The notes beneath the pieces were generated by a model. That model was not told where the DNA came from. It was given only the letters and a program-made list of their open reading frames with translations, and searched no databases. Position numbers and translations under genes: made by a program. From assembly GCA_903853735.1 (NCBI GenBank), contig CAINUH010000532.1:1-8055 (forward strand): 8,055 nt of DNA. Reading direction: 5' to 3'. This DNA comes from an uncultured Desulfomonile sp. (lineage in GTDB: Bacteria; Desulfobacterota; Desulfomonilia; Desulfomonilales; Desulfomonilaceae). Positions 1-6,559 of this stretch are shown here, one piece after another (within the stretch, counting starts at the first letter, position 1; every line of letters begins with the position of its first letter).

Positions 1-2
1 CT

Positions 3-77
3 GCAAGAGATTTTGAATCTTTCGTTCCTGCCTTTGAGGAAGCAATTAAATCGTTCAGGCTTACGTCTACATCTTAG
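3..77 (+). CDS. Probable C-terminal tail of an upstream gene (5' truncated)
   Basis: An open frame enters from the left edge and ends at TAG 75-77, giving 24 residues that begin ARDFESFVPAFEEAIKSF. The composition (alternating acidic, aromatic and hydrophobic residues, ending in a basic amphipathic stretch) looks like a genuine helical protein end. The frame stops 14 bases before the ATG pair of selA, which would be normal operon spacing. I cannot assign a family from so few residues. A second frame (codons from base 1) also stays open to a TGA near 169, but it runs into the selA coding region and gives a less protein-like sequence. The call rests only on residue composition and spacing. Confidence 0.45.
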   Translation, partial: ARDFESFVPAFEEAIKSFRLTSTS

Positions 78-91
78 TACGGTCATTGCCC

Positions 92-1504
92 ATGATGGAA
101 CCCTCTGCAAACATGGCGTTTCGGGCCATACCATCCGTGGACAAACTGTTGGCCGATCCTTCGTTCTTTGACCTGAAACAAAGATATTCCGAAGAGTTGG
201 TCAAGCGCGTCGTTCGCCGCGCCCTGGAAGAATTGCGAGAGGACATCCGGCTTGGCAGGGCGGGGTTAGACGATTGTTCAGCACAAGCAGTGGCTACCCG
301 TACCTGCAAGCTGGCGGCGAACCGATTGGGTCCCAAACTTAGGACCGTGATTAACGCAACAGGCGTCATTGTCCATACCAATCTGGGCCGATCTCCACTT
401 TCAAGGAGGGTCGCAGACAGAATTTCACGAGTCGCACTGTCTTATTCCAATCTCGAATATGATGTGGAGACGGGTCAGCGTGGAGAACGAAACGCACATC
501 TGAAGTTTCTCATTGAAGAATTGACCGGCGCAGAGGCCGGCCTGGCCGTTAATAACAATGCCGCTGCCGTGCTGTTGGCGCTATCCAGCCTGGCATCCGG
601 TCGTGAGGTTGTCGTTTCCAGGGGAGAGCTTATCGAAATCGGGGGATCTTTCAGAATTCCCGACGTGATGGAGCGATCGGGGGCGATACTCCGAGAGGTG
701 GGGACTACCAACCGTACCCATCCTCGGGACTACCTGGCCGCCATAAACGATCAAACTGCCCTTATTCTCAAGGTTCACACAAGCAACTATAGAATCGTCG
801 GTTTTACGCGTGAGGTGGACCTGGACGAACTAGTTGCCATCGGCAGAGAAAAGCAAGTGCCCACCATGATGGATCTCGGCAGCGGTTGTCTTGTGGACCT
901 TTCTCAACATGGATTCAATGACGAGATGACTGTGCAGGATGTTGTCAAGCGCGGGGTAGATGTGGTGAGTTTCAGTGGGGACAAGCTGCTCGGTGGTCCA
1001 CAGGCAGGAATTCTCGTCGGAAAGCGTGATCTCATAGAAAAAATGAGATACGATCCCCTGGCCCGAGCCCTCAGAATGGACAAACTAACTCTCGCGGCTC
1101 TGGAAGCGACTCTGGAACAGTACACCCAGCCTGAAGGTCCTGCCGCCGGTATTCCCACATTGGAAATGATTGCCAGATTACCTGAGCAGTTGGAAGAATC
1201 GGCTGCTTCTATAGCCGAAGAGATCAAGTATCGTATTGGGGATCTGGCCCATGTGACCATTGTAAAAGGTGTCGGAAGAGTCGGCGGAGGTGCGTTGCCT
1301 TTGGGGGACCTTCCTGGGTCAAGGGTCGCTATTCGACCGACACGAGTATCGGCAGCTCGTTTGGAACAGAGCTTGCGGGCCGGCGATCCGCCGGTGATTG
1401 CGCTGATCAAAGACCAAGCAGTACTGCTGGACCCGAGAACACTTCTTGGAAACCAACAGACAGTTATTCCGGAGCTTGTGGCCATAGCCCTGGAGAGATG
1501 CTGA
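92..1504 (+). CDS. selA: L-seryl-tRNA(Sec) selenium transferase (selenocysteine synthase)
   Basis: SelA is a cytoplasmic PLP enzyme that converts Ser-tRNA(Sec) to Sec-tRNA(Sec) using selenophosphate, the last step before SelB-dependent insertion at UGA. Counting from ATG 92, the product is 470 aa; E. coli SelA is 463. The N-terminal tRNA-binding part (about 1-75) has the family-like IPSVDKLLADPSF. The PLP fold follows, with VIHTNLGRSPLS, EYDVETGQRGER, VNNNAAAVLL, SRGELIEIGGSFRIPDVM, EVGTTNRTH, KVHTSNYRIVGFT and DLGSGCLVDLSQ. SFSGDKLLGGPQAG carries the Schiff-base lysine, K298. Start choice: TTG 86, ATG 92, ATG 95 and ATG 113 are all in frame, and none has a strong Shine-Dalgarno. ATG 92/95 puts the IPSVDKLL segment at the same distance from the N-terminus as in E. 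coli. The 3' end overlaps the pseudouridine synthase by 7 bases. No selB or selC is in the window, so they must lie elsewhere if the pathway works. Confidence 0.97.
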   Translation: MMEPSANMAFRAIPSVDKLLADPSFFDLKQRYSEELVKRVVRRALEELREDIRLGRAGLDDCSAQAVATRTCKLAANRLGPKLRTVINATGVIVHTNLGRSPLSRRVADRISRVALSYSNLEYDVETGQRGERNAHLKFLIEELTGAEAGLAVNNNAAAVLLALSSLASGREVVVSRGELIEIGGSFRIPDVMERSGAILREVGTTNRTHPRDYLAAINDQTALILKVHTSNYRIVGFTREVDLDELVAIGREKQVPTMMDLGSGCLVDLSQHGFNDEMTVQDVVKRGVDVVSFSGDKLLGGPQAGILVGKRDLIEKMRYDPLARALRMDKLTLAALEATLEQYTQPEGPAAGIPTLEMIARLPEQLEESAASIAEEIKYRIGDLAHVTIVKGVGRVGGGALPLGDLPGSRVAIRPTRVSAARLEQSLRAGDPPVIALIKDQAVLLDPRTLLGNQQTVIPELVAIALERC

Positions 1505-2511
1505 AAAGCAACGAATTTTCCATCCCGGAGAACACGGCCCCGAATCGGGCTGACAAGCTTCTTTTCGCCTATCTTCCCGAAAAGTACAGTCGTTCTTCAG
1601 TCGCCCGTCTCGTCCGGACGGGAGCCATCCTGGTAAACGGTCACTCTATACGACCCTCGACCATCCTAAAACCAGGAGATCGAGTTCAAATTGTGGATCG
1701 TGAACCCAACCCCGATGCACGACCCCAAGAGAACCTGATTCTGGAACATCGCATAATATTTGAAGACAAACACGTCATAGTGGTGGATAAGCCCGCGGGT
1801 CTGGTGGTCCATCAGGGAGCGGGTCGTCCCTCCGGCACACTTGTGGACGCACTGATTAGACTTAGGCCCGAGATGCTGGGAGTAGGCGAGGCGGGACGCT
1901 GGGGAGTGGTCCACCGGCTGGATCGGGATACATCCGGGGTGATGGTCCTGGCAAAAACCGCTCTTGCGTACGAAACGCTTTCTATCCAATTCCGAAAACA
2001 TTCGGTCCACAGAGTGTATAAGGCTCTCGTGCGCGGTAATCCTGGTCCCAACCAAGGAATAGTCGATGCCCCCTTAGGCAGGCATGTCAAGGACCGGAAG
2101 CGGATTTCGACATCCACAACGAAGGCCCGTCATGCAGTGACACGGTGGACGGTGAGCAGGCGCCTCGGCATCATTGCTCTGTTAGATGTAAAACCGGAAA
2201 CCGGTCGAACCCATCAGATCCGTGTTCATCTGGCTTCTGTTGGTTTGCCGGTCCTCGGGGATTCTGTCTATGGCAGGACCCGTAAGCAACATAGATCCAT
2301 GGACCCGATTCAAAAAAAATACGCCATGATTATGAAACGGCAGGCCCTCCACGCGGCCGTCCTTGGTTTCGCGCACCCTGAAAACTGTCAGTATGTGGAG
2401 TTTTCCTCGCCGCTTCCACCCGACATGGCCGAAGTAATGCGGGTGGCGGGCGAACTCTACCCTGAACCAACCAGTTCGGAAGCGTCTTATCAATATCACA
2501 AGCCTAATTAG
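1498..2511 (+). CDS. RluD-type (RluA/RluC/RluD family) large-subunit rRNA pseudouridine synthase
   Basis: The family isomerises specific uridines to pseudouridine in structured RNA; RluD-type members act on 23S rRNA. The 337-residue protein has an N-terminal S4 RNA-binding domain (about 17-80, with SRSSVARLVRTGAILVNG and LKPGDRV). The catalytic domain follows, starting near IIFEDKHVIVVDKPAGLVVHQG. The signature HRLDRDTSGVMVLAKT holds the catalytic aspartate, D142, and ETGRTHQIRVHLASVGLPVLGD is the second conserved block. QALHA and FSSPLPPDM near the C-terminus also fit. Length and S4 domain match RluD or RluC better than RluA, but the exact target uridines cannot be read from the sequence. 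ATG 1498 lies inside the end of selA (stop 1502-1504). GGAG at 1492-1495 is too close to act as a normal ribosome site, so translational coupling to selA is likely. An A8 run at 2312-2319 lies within the gene and the frame is intact. Confidence 0.94.
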   Translation: MLKSNEFSIPENTAPNRADKLLFAYLPEKYSRSSVARLVRTGAILVNGHSIRPSTILKPGDRVQIVDREPNPDARPQENLILEHRIIFEDKHVIVVDKPAGLVVHQGAGRPSGTLVDALIRLRPEMLGVGEAGRWGVVHRLDRDTSGVMVLAKTALAYETLSIQFRKHSVHRVYKALVRGNPGPNQGIVDAPLGRHVKDRKRISTSTTKARHAVTRWTVSRRLGIIALLDVKPETGRTHQIRVHLASVGLPVLGDSVYGRTRKQHRSMDPIQKKYAMIMKRQALHAAVLGFAHPENCQYVEFSSPLPPDMAEVMRVAGELYPEPTSSEASYQYHKPN

Positions 2512-2529
2512 GGGCAAGGAGCAAATCCT

Positions 2530-2565
2530 CATCCTCGGCTTCTTGCAATCGAGCCTGAGAGGATG
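2530..2565 (+). terminator. Imperfect hairpin downstream of the pseudouridine synthase gene; possible terminator
   Basis: CATCCTC (2530-2536) pairs with GAGGATG (2559-2565), and GGCT (2537-2540) pairs with AGCC (2552-2555). This leaves an 11-base loop and a 3-base bulge (TGA) on the right arm. In an alternative register CTCGGCT pairs with AGCC-T-GAG. The nearest T-tract is TTTT at 2582-2585, some 17 bases past the stem, so it does not look like a classical intrinsic terminator. It could instead be a processing or pausing structure, or chance. It lies 18 bases after the stop of the preceding gene, a usual terminator location. Confidence 0.3.
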
Positions 2566-2681
2566 GTAATATCCACAATAGTTTTATTGATGTAATACAT
2601 AATCGATAGGCCAGAGAACCGATTAACCGTAGCCTTTCTTTTCCTGATCGCCTAAAATCTGCCGGATAACATTCGACACTA

Positions 2682-2687
2682 AGAGGA
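2682..2687 (+). promoter_or_regulatory. Ribosome binding site that favours the TTG start of gyrA
   Basis: AGAGGA lies 7 bases before TTG 2695 but 13 bases before ATG 2701. The spacing favours TTG as initiator, adding two residues to the protein. Confidence 0.5.
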
Positions 2688-2694
2688 ACAGCAT

Positions 2695-5217
2695 TTGTCT
2701 ATGCTTCACGAGAAGACCACCATCGGTATCGAGGAAGAGGTACAGAAGTCGTACCTCGATTACGCCATGAGCGTAATCGTTGGACGCGCTTTGCCGGATT
2801 TGAGAGACGGCCTGAAACCTGTTCACAGAAGGATCCTGTATGCCATGCACAGGGCCGGGAATTTTTGGAACAGACCCTATCGGAAGGCGGCAAGAGTGGT
2901 CGGCGATGTCATAGGCCAGTACCATCCTCACGGGGATACGGCAGTTTACGATTCAGTTGTCCGAATGGCCCAGCCTTTTTCAATGCGATATCCCTTCATA
3001 GACGGTCAGGGGAATTTCGGCAGCGTGGACGGGGACGCTGCGGCCGCCATGCGGTACACTGAAGTGCGCATGTCCAAAATCTGTCTAGCTCTGCTGGAGG
3101 ACTTGGACAAAGAAACCGTTGATTTCGTCCCAAACTATGACAATTCCCAGCAAGAGCCACTCGTGTTGCCGGCCAGATTTCCAGTGCTGCTTGTCGCAGG
3201 CTCCCAGGGAATCGCTGTGGGCATGGCGACCAATATTCCTCCACACAACCTGGGAGAAACCGTTGATGCACTGGTTCACTTGATCCTCAACCCCGAAGCA
3301 TCCGTGGCCAATCTCATGCGGTTTCTTCCGGGTCCGGATTTCCCCACGTACGGATTTATTCACGGCAGGCAGGGCATCATTGACGCCTATACGACCGGCC
3401 GCGGCTCCATAAAGATGAGGGCCAGGACTGAGGTTGAAGACGCGGGCAAAGGATTCCAGAGAATTGTCGTCACAGAGATCCCATACCTCGTCAACAAGGC
3501 AAGGATGGTGGAAAACGTAGCAGACCTCGTCAAGGATAAGAGAATAACAGGGATCAGAGATATGCGTGACGAATCCGATCGCCACGGGATGCGGGTGGTT
3601 TTTGAGCTGAAGAGGGATGAGAATCCCGAAGTCATACTCAATCAGCTTTACCGGCATACGCAGCTCCAAACCAGTTTCGGGATTCAACTCCTTTGCGTTG
3701 ACAAGGTGCGCCCCAGGACGATGAATGTGCGCGAGATTCTCGAAGGCTTCATTGAATTCCGTAAAGAGGTGGTCATACGAAGGACAAGGTTCGAGCTTGC
3801 TCGAGCCCGAGAGAGGGCGCACATCCTTGAAGGCCTGAGAATTGCCTTAGACAACCTGGATGAGGTCATCAAGACCATAAGACGGTCGGAAAATCCGGTT
3901 GCGGCGCGGCAGGCCCTCATGGATGGTTTCAACCTAAGCCAAGCCCAGGCACAGGCAATTCTCGAAATGAGGCTACAAAGGCTTACCGGCCTCGAGAGGG
4001 AAAAAATCCTGGCTGAACTGAAGGAAGTCCTCGCAAGGGTTGTCGACCTGGAAGGCATTCTTGAGTCTGATCAGAAGGTTTTGGACATCATAGTCGATGA
4101 ACTCACCCAGGTGAAGGAGCAATACAGCGATCCCAGAAGAACGGTGATCCTCGACGAAGAAGGCGAAATGCTGGACGAGGACTTAATTCCTCGGGAGGAC
4201 ATGGTGGTTACCTTTTCCAGCAGGGGGTATATCAAGAGGGTGCCTGCGAACCTCTATAAGTCCCAGAGACCAGGGGGCAAGGGTCGCATTGCCACGAAAG
4301 TGGCCAGTGAGGACGTGGTAAACCAAATCCTCTATGCCTCGTCACACGATGTTCTTCTCTGCTTTTCAAATCGTGGTCGGGTCTATTGGATGCGGGTTTT
4401 CCAGGTGCCGGAAGAAGGACCATACGGAAGAGGAAAGGCCATAATTAATCTGTTGAAGATCGAACCTGGGGAAAAAATCAGGAAAATTCTGCAGGTCCAG
4501 GAATTGAGCACCGAAGGGTATGTCGTCATGGTGTCGGCCAAGGGCAAGATCAAGAAAACATCCACAGAGGAGTTTTCAAGGCCTCGATCTTCCGGCCTTA
4601 TCGCTCTGACCATCGACCCGGATGACGAACTCATGGATGTGAATTTCACCACGGGTGAAGACGACATTCTTCTGGCCACTCGAAAAGGTAAAGCCATTCG
4701 GTTTAATGAAAGCCTGGTGCGGCCAATGGGGCGTCAGGCCCGCGGGGTGACGGGCATCAGAATGCAGTCGGCAGACGCCGTGGTCGGCATGGCGGTGATT
4801 TGTGACAGCGATGGGACCCTCCTGACAATCACCAGGAGCGGGTTTGGGAAGCGGACATCTTTGAGCGAATATCCCGTCAAAGGGCGAGGCGGACAGGGCG
4901 TAATTACAATCAAGAACACGGCAAAACTCGGGGACGTCGTGGGGGTCCAACTGGTCGGTGATGCCGATCATTTGTTGATACTAACTTCGGGCGGCAAAAT
5001 CATAAGGCTCAGAATGGAAGAGATATCCGTCATAGGACGCAACACAATGGGGAGAACGCTCGTCAGAATGGAGCCCGGCGAGCAGGTGGTGGACGTGGCC
5101 AGAGCTGAGCCGGCCGAGGAAGACGATCTAGACACCGAAAATGGCGGTGATGCCGAAACGACAGCAGAAACGCTGATTTCAGAATTCGAAGACGATGAAG
5201 AACCAGGCCAATCCTGA
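2695..5217 (+). CDS. gyrA: DNA gyrase subunit A
   Basis: GyrA is the DNA-cleaving and wrapping subunit of the A2B2 gyrase that introduces negative supercoils. The 840-residue product has the full order of parts. The N-terminal domain contains [22 protein letters not shown] sequence, [13 protein letters not shown], and the quinolone-determining region [20 protein letters not shown], with T82 and D86 at the E. coli S83 and D87 positions. AAAAMRYTE holds the active-site tyrosine, Y121. The tower and coiled-coil part ends around [18 protein letters not shown] and lacks the extra segment E. coli GyrA has before the equivalent motif. The C-terminal DNA-wrapping pinwheel (about 510-805) begins with the GyrA box QRPGGKG (524-530). 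The acidic tail (805-840) resembles the E. coli C-tail. The GyrA box and tail argue against ParC. ATG 2701 is the alternative start. No gyrB is adjacent. The last 23 bases overlap the archease gene. Confidence 0.97.
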   Translation: MSMLHEKTTIGIEEEVQKSYLDYAMSVIVGRALPDLRDGLKPVHRRILYAMHRAGNFWNRPYRKAARVVGDVIGQYHPHGDTAVYDSVVRMAQPFSMRYPFIDGQGNFGSVDGDAAAAMRYTEVRMSKICLALLEDLDKETVDFVPNYDNSQQEPLVLPARFPVLLVAGSQGIAVGMATNIPPHNLGETVDALVHLILNPEASVANLMRFLPGPDFPTYGFIHGRQGIIDAYTTGRGSIKMRARTEVEDAGKGFQRIVVTEIPYLVNKARMVENVADLVKDKRITGIRDMRDESDRHGMRVVFELKRDENPEVILNQLYRHTQLQTSFGIQLLCVDKVRPRTMNVREILEGFIEFRKEVVIRRTRFELARARERAHILEGLRIALDNLDEVIKTIRRSENPVAARQALMDGFNLSQAQAQAILEMRLQRLTGLEREKILAELKEVLARVVDLEGILESDQKVLDIIVDELTQVKEQYSDPRRTVILDEEGEMLDEDLIPREDMVVTFSSRGYIKRVPANLYKSQRPGGKGRIATKVASEDVVNQILYASSHDVLLCFSNRGRVYWMRVFQVPEEGPYGRGKAIINLLKIEPGEKIRKILQVQELSTEGYVVMVSAKGKIKKTSTEEFSRPRSSGLIALTIDPDDELMDVNFTTGEDDILLATRKGKAIRFNESLVRPMGRQARGVTGIRMQSADAVVGMAVICDSDGTLLTITRSGFGKRTSLSEYPVKGRGGQGVITIKNTAKLGDVVGVQLVGDADHLLILTSGGKIIRLRMEEISVIGRNTMGRTLVRMEPGEQVVDVARAEPAEEDDLDTENGGDAETTAETLISEFEDDEEPGQS

Positions 5218-5629
5218 TTGTGGATGGAGGTTCGTGGACCATACCGCGGATATAAGATTAGAGGTATGGGGAGCCTCTCTGGAGAAGTTCTTTATAAGCG
5301 CTGCCAAGGGTCTGTCTACGCTTTTTACTTCTGCGGCCGAACCGAATTCGGAAGAGCAAATCGAAGTCGCTCTTGAAGGGGGAGAACTGGATGAACTACT
5401 TGTCAATTGGCTTCGTGAAATACTTTTTTACTGTCAGACAAGGCGGCTGGTAATAACCGAGGCTAAAATTCAGGAACTTTCTGAAACGAGTTTGAGAGCC
5501 AGGCTGACAGGCAGAAAAAGACCTATCGGGGAAGAAGCAACCTTCGAGGTCAAGGGTGTTACCTATCATGGTATTTCAATCGAAGTGCACGATGAAGGTT
5601 ACACAGCCCGAATAATTTTTGACATCTGA
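5195..5629 (+). CDS. Archease, activator of the RtcB RNA ligase
   Basis: Archease is a small cytoplasmic protein known to speed guanylylation of RtcB and to broaden its nucleotide use during RNA ligation. The 144-residue product has the family layout: [14 protein letters not shown] near the N-terminus (D15 and D19 among the conserved acidic residues), [27 protein letters not shown] in the middle, and [14 protein letters not shown] followed by ARIIFDI at the very end, with the penultimate D143 matching the conserved terminal acidic position. ATG 5195 lies within the last codons of gyrA (stop 5215-5217), a 23-base overlap. Only a weak GAAGA (5188-5192) precedes it, so expression probably depends on ribosomes finishing gyrA. 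The next in-frame start, GTG 5234, would cut into the F-x-DHTAD block and is less likely. Its partner rtcB lies two genes downstream, which supports the identification. Confidence 0.93.
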   Translation: MKNQANPDCGWRFVDHTADIRLEVWGASLEKFFISAAKGLSTLFTSAAEPNSEEQIEVALEGGELDELLVNWLREILFYCQTRRLVITEAKIQELSETSLRARLTGRKRPIGEEATFEVKGVTYHGISIEVHDEGYTARIIFDI

Positions 5630-5703
5630 TACAGACTCGTTTCAGAAAAGTAACATTACATCGAGTATTGAAAAGCTAGTATTCCGTAGCCGAATGCTAA
5701 TGT

Positions 5704-5707
5704 GGAG
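5704..5707 (+). promoter_or_regulatory. Ribosome binding site that favours TTG 5714 for the phosphatase gene
   Basis: GGAG (within GGAGAAG) sits 6 bases before TTG 5714. The upstream in-frame GTG 5702 has no purine-rich site before it. The next in-frame ATG, 5774, has AGGA (5757-5760) at a long 13-base spacing and would cost the cytoplasmic N-terminal stretch. Confidence 0.4.
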
Positions 5708-5713
5708 AAGTCA

Positions 5714-6517
5714 TTGCAGCAAGGCTTTCACGCTTCCCTCATAGCTTCTGTCAGGCAGGAAAGACGACTGCTCATGGCGTTAGCCTTACTACTGGTTGGT
5801 TTCATCCCCATCGAGCTTTTCAATCAACCCGTTTTCATATTCCTGAACAGTTCTCATTCGCCATCTTCCGATTTGACCTGGATCTCACTCACCACGTTGG
5901 GGGATGGATTGTTATTGGCTATCATTCTGGGCAGCTTCCTCCTGGTTAATCCGCGAGTCACCTTTGTGGGGCTTCTGATAATGTTGTTGTCGTCTGTGGC
6001 CGTTCATGGAATCAAACACTTTTACGTAGTCCCCAGACCTGCAGAAGTGCTTGAATCTGTCCACATCGTGGGGCCTGTATTGAGATGGGGGTCATTTCCG
6101 TCCGGCCACGCGGCAGCCGGCATGTCTGCCGGGTTGACTCTCGCGTATTTCTCTTCCTCAAGAGTGATATCAGTATTTGTATTGAGTATTGCAGTACTCA
6201 TTTCCCTTTCCAGGATATTCGTCGGCGCACATTTTCCCATTGACGTGGTCGGGGGAATGATTGTTGCCGCCGGTCTGTTCAGTCTGTTTGTCGTTGCGAT
6301 ATGGCCGACACTCAGAGATCGAATTCCTGAACACCCCAATTTCTCAAGTTTTTTTTTCAGACTGGCTTTCTGGTCGGAACTCTTGGCCGCACTGTTTGCC
6401 TTATGTATATATGCTTCATTCGCCGCGGAGTACCCTCCCGTCGCGGTAATGGTTGCTGTTGCGGTCCTCACATTTCTTGGGTTCCGGTATCGAAAAGTGA
6501 GGCGAATCTCAAATTAA
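5714..6517 (+). CDS. PAP2-family integral membrane phosphatase (type 2 phosphatidic acid phosphatase)
   Basis: The family removes phosphate from lipid or isoprenoid phosphates, usually at the outer face of the inner membrane. Known bacterial substrates include undecaprenyl diphosphate, phosphatidylglycerol phosphate and lipid A. All three signature blocks are present (numbered from TTG 5714, 267 aa): K101-x6-R108-P109, then PSGH at 129-132, then S166-R167-x5-H173-x3-D177. H132 and H173 are the expected catalytic histidines. Hydrophobic runs consistent with about six membrane helices flank these blocks: near 20-37, 55-75, 80-95, 135-150, 153-190 and 219-255, with a basic C-terminus KVRRISN. 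The protein continues two helices beyond the last motif. Substrate cannot be inferred. The start is uncertain: GTG 5702 adds four residues, ATG 5774 removes twenty. A 9-base T run at 6349-6357 lies inside the coding region. It lies between archease and rtcB without overlapping either. Confidence 0.9.
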   Translation: MQQGFHASLIASVRQERRLLMALALLLVGFIPIELFNQPVFIFLNSSHSPSSDLTWISLTTLGDGLLLAIILGSFLLVNPRVTFVGLLIMLLSSVAVHGIKHFYVVPRPAEVLESVHIVGPVLRWGSFPSGHAAAGMSAGLTLAYFSSSRVISVFVLSIAVLISLSRIFVGAHFPIDVVGGMIVAAGLFSLFVVAIWPTLRDRIPEHPNFSSFFFRLAFWSELLAALFALCIYASFAAEYPPVAVMVAVAVLTFLGFRYRKVRRISN

Positions 6518-6544
6518 CCATCGACAATTTCCCTTGTGTCGTTC

Positions 6545-6552
6545 GAGGAGAG
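6545..6552 (+). promoter_or_regulatory. Ribosome binding site that favours GTG 6560 for rtcB
   Basis: GAGGAGAG gives a strong AGGAG core (6546-6550) 9 bases before GTG 6560. It would be inside the coding region if translation began at the upstream GTG 6536, which has no comparable site. Starting at 6560 also gives a protein whose conserved residues are offset by only 2-3 positions from Pyrococcus RtcB. Confidence 0.55.
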
Positions 6553-6559
6553 AAGTCCC

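Larger units (their letters stand above)
2512..2694 (+). other. Intergenic gap before gyrA, probable transcription boundary
   Basis: This is the longest gap between genes in the window. Its left part carries an imperfect hairpin (2530-2565). Its middle is A+T-rich (about 2566-2608) and contains a short palindrome ATGTA-A-TACAT (2590-2600). TAAAAT at 2653-2658 and CATAAT at 2598-2603 each resemble a -10 hexamer, but neither has a good TTGACA-like -35 at 16-18 bases, so I do not name a promoter. A gyrA promoter somewhere in this gap is an inference from its length and position. No convincing open frame is visible. Confidence 0.35.

Noticed and set aside
904..1485. Long minus-strand open frame of 193 codons opposite selA
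   Set aside because: It is wholly antisense to the conserved PLP region of selA, has low-complexity serine- and arginine-rich content, and shows no recognisable motif.
2587..2603. TTGATG with CATAAT as a promoter for gyrA
   Set aside because: The two hexamers are only 5 bases apart instead of 16-18, and no other -35 fits either -10 candidate.
3085..3822. Minus-strand open frame of 245 codons opposite gyrA
   Set aside because: It mirrors conserved GyrA sequence on the other strand and has no family signature; it is explained by codon bias in gyrA.
2695..5217. Topoisomerase IV subunit ParC as an alternative to GyrA
   Set aside because: The near-complete GyrA box, the six-blade-length C-terminal domain and the acidic E. 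coli-like tail all favour GyrA.
5630..5713. Promoter in the gap before the phosphatase gene
   Set aside because: TAGTAT near 5677 resembles a -10, but no -35 lies at usable spacing, and the short gap suits read-through from gyrA-archease.
6022..6471. Minus-strand open frame of 149 codons opposite the PAP2 gene
   Set aside because: The plus strand carries all three PAP2 motifs here, and the antisense product is threonine- and alanine-rich with no motif.
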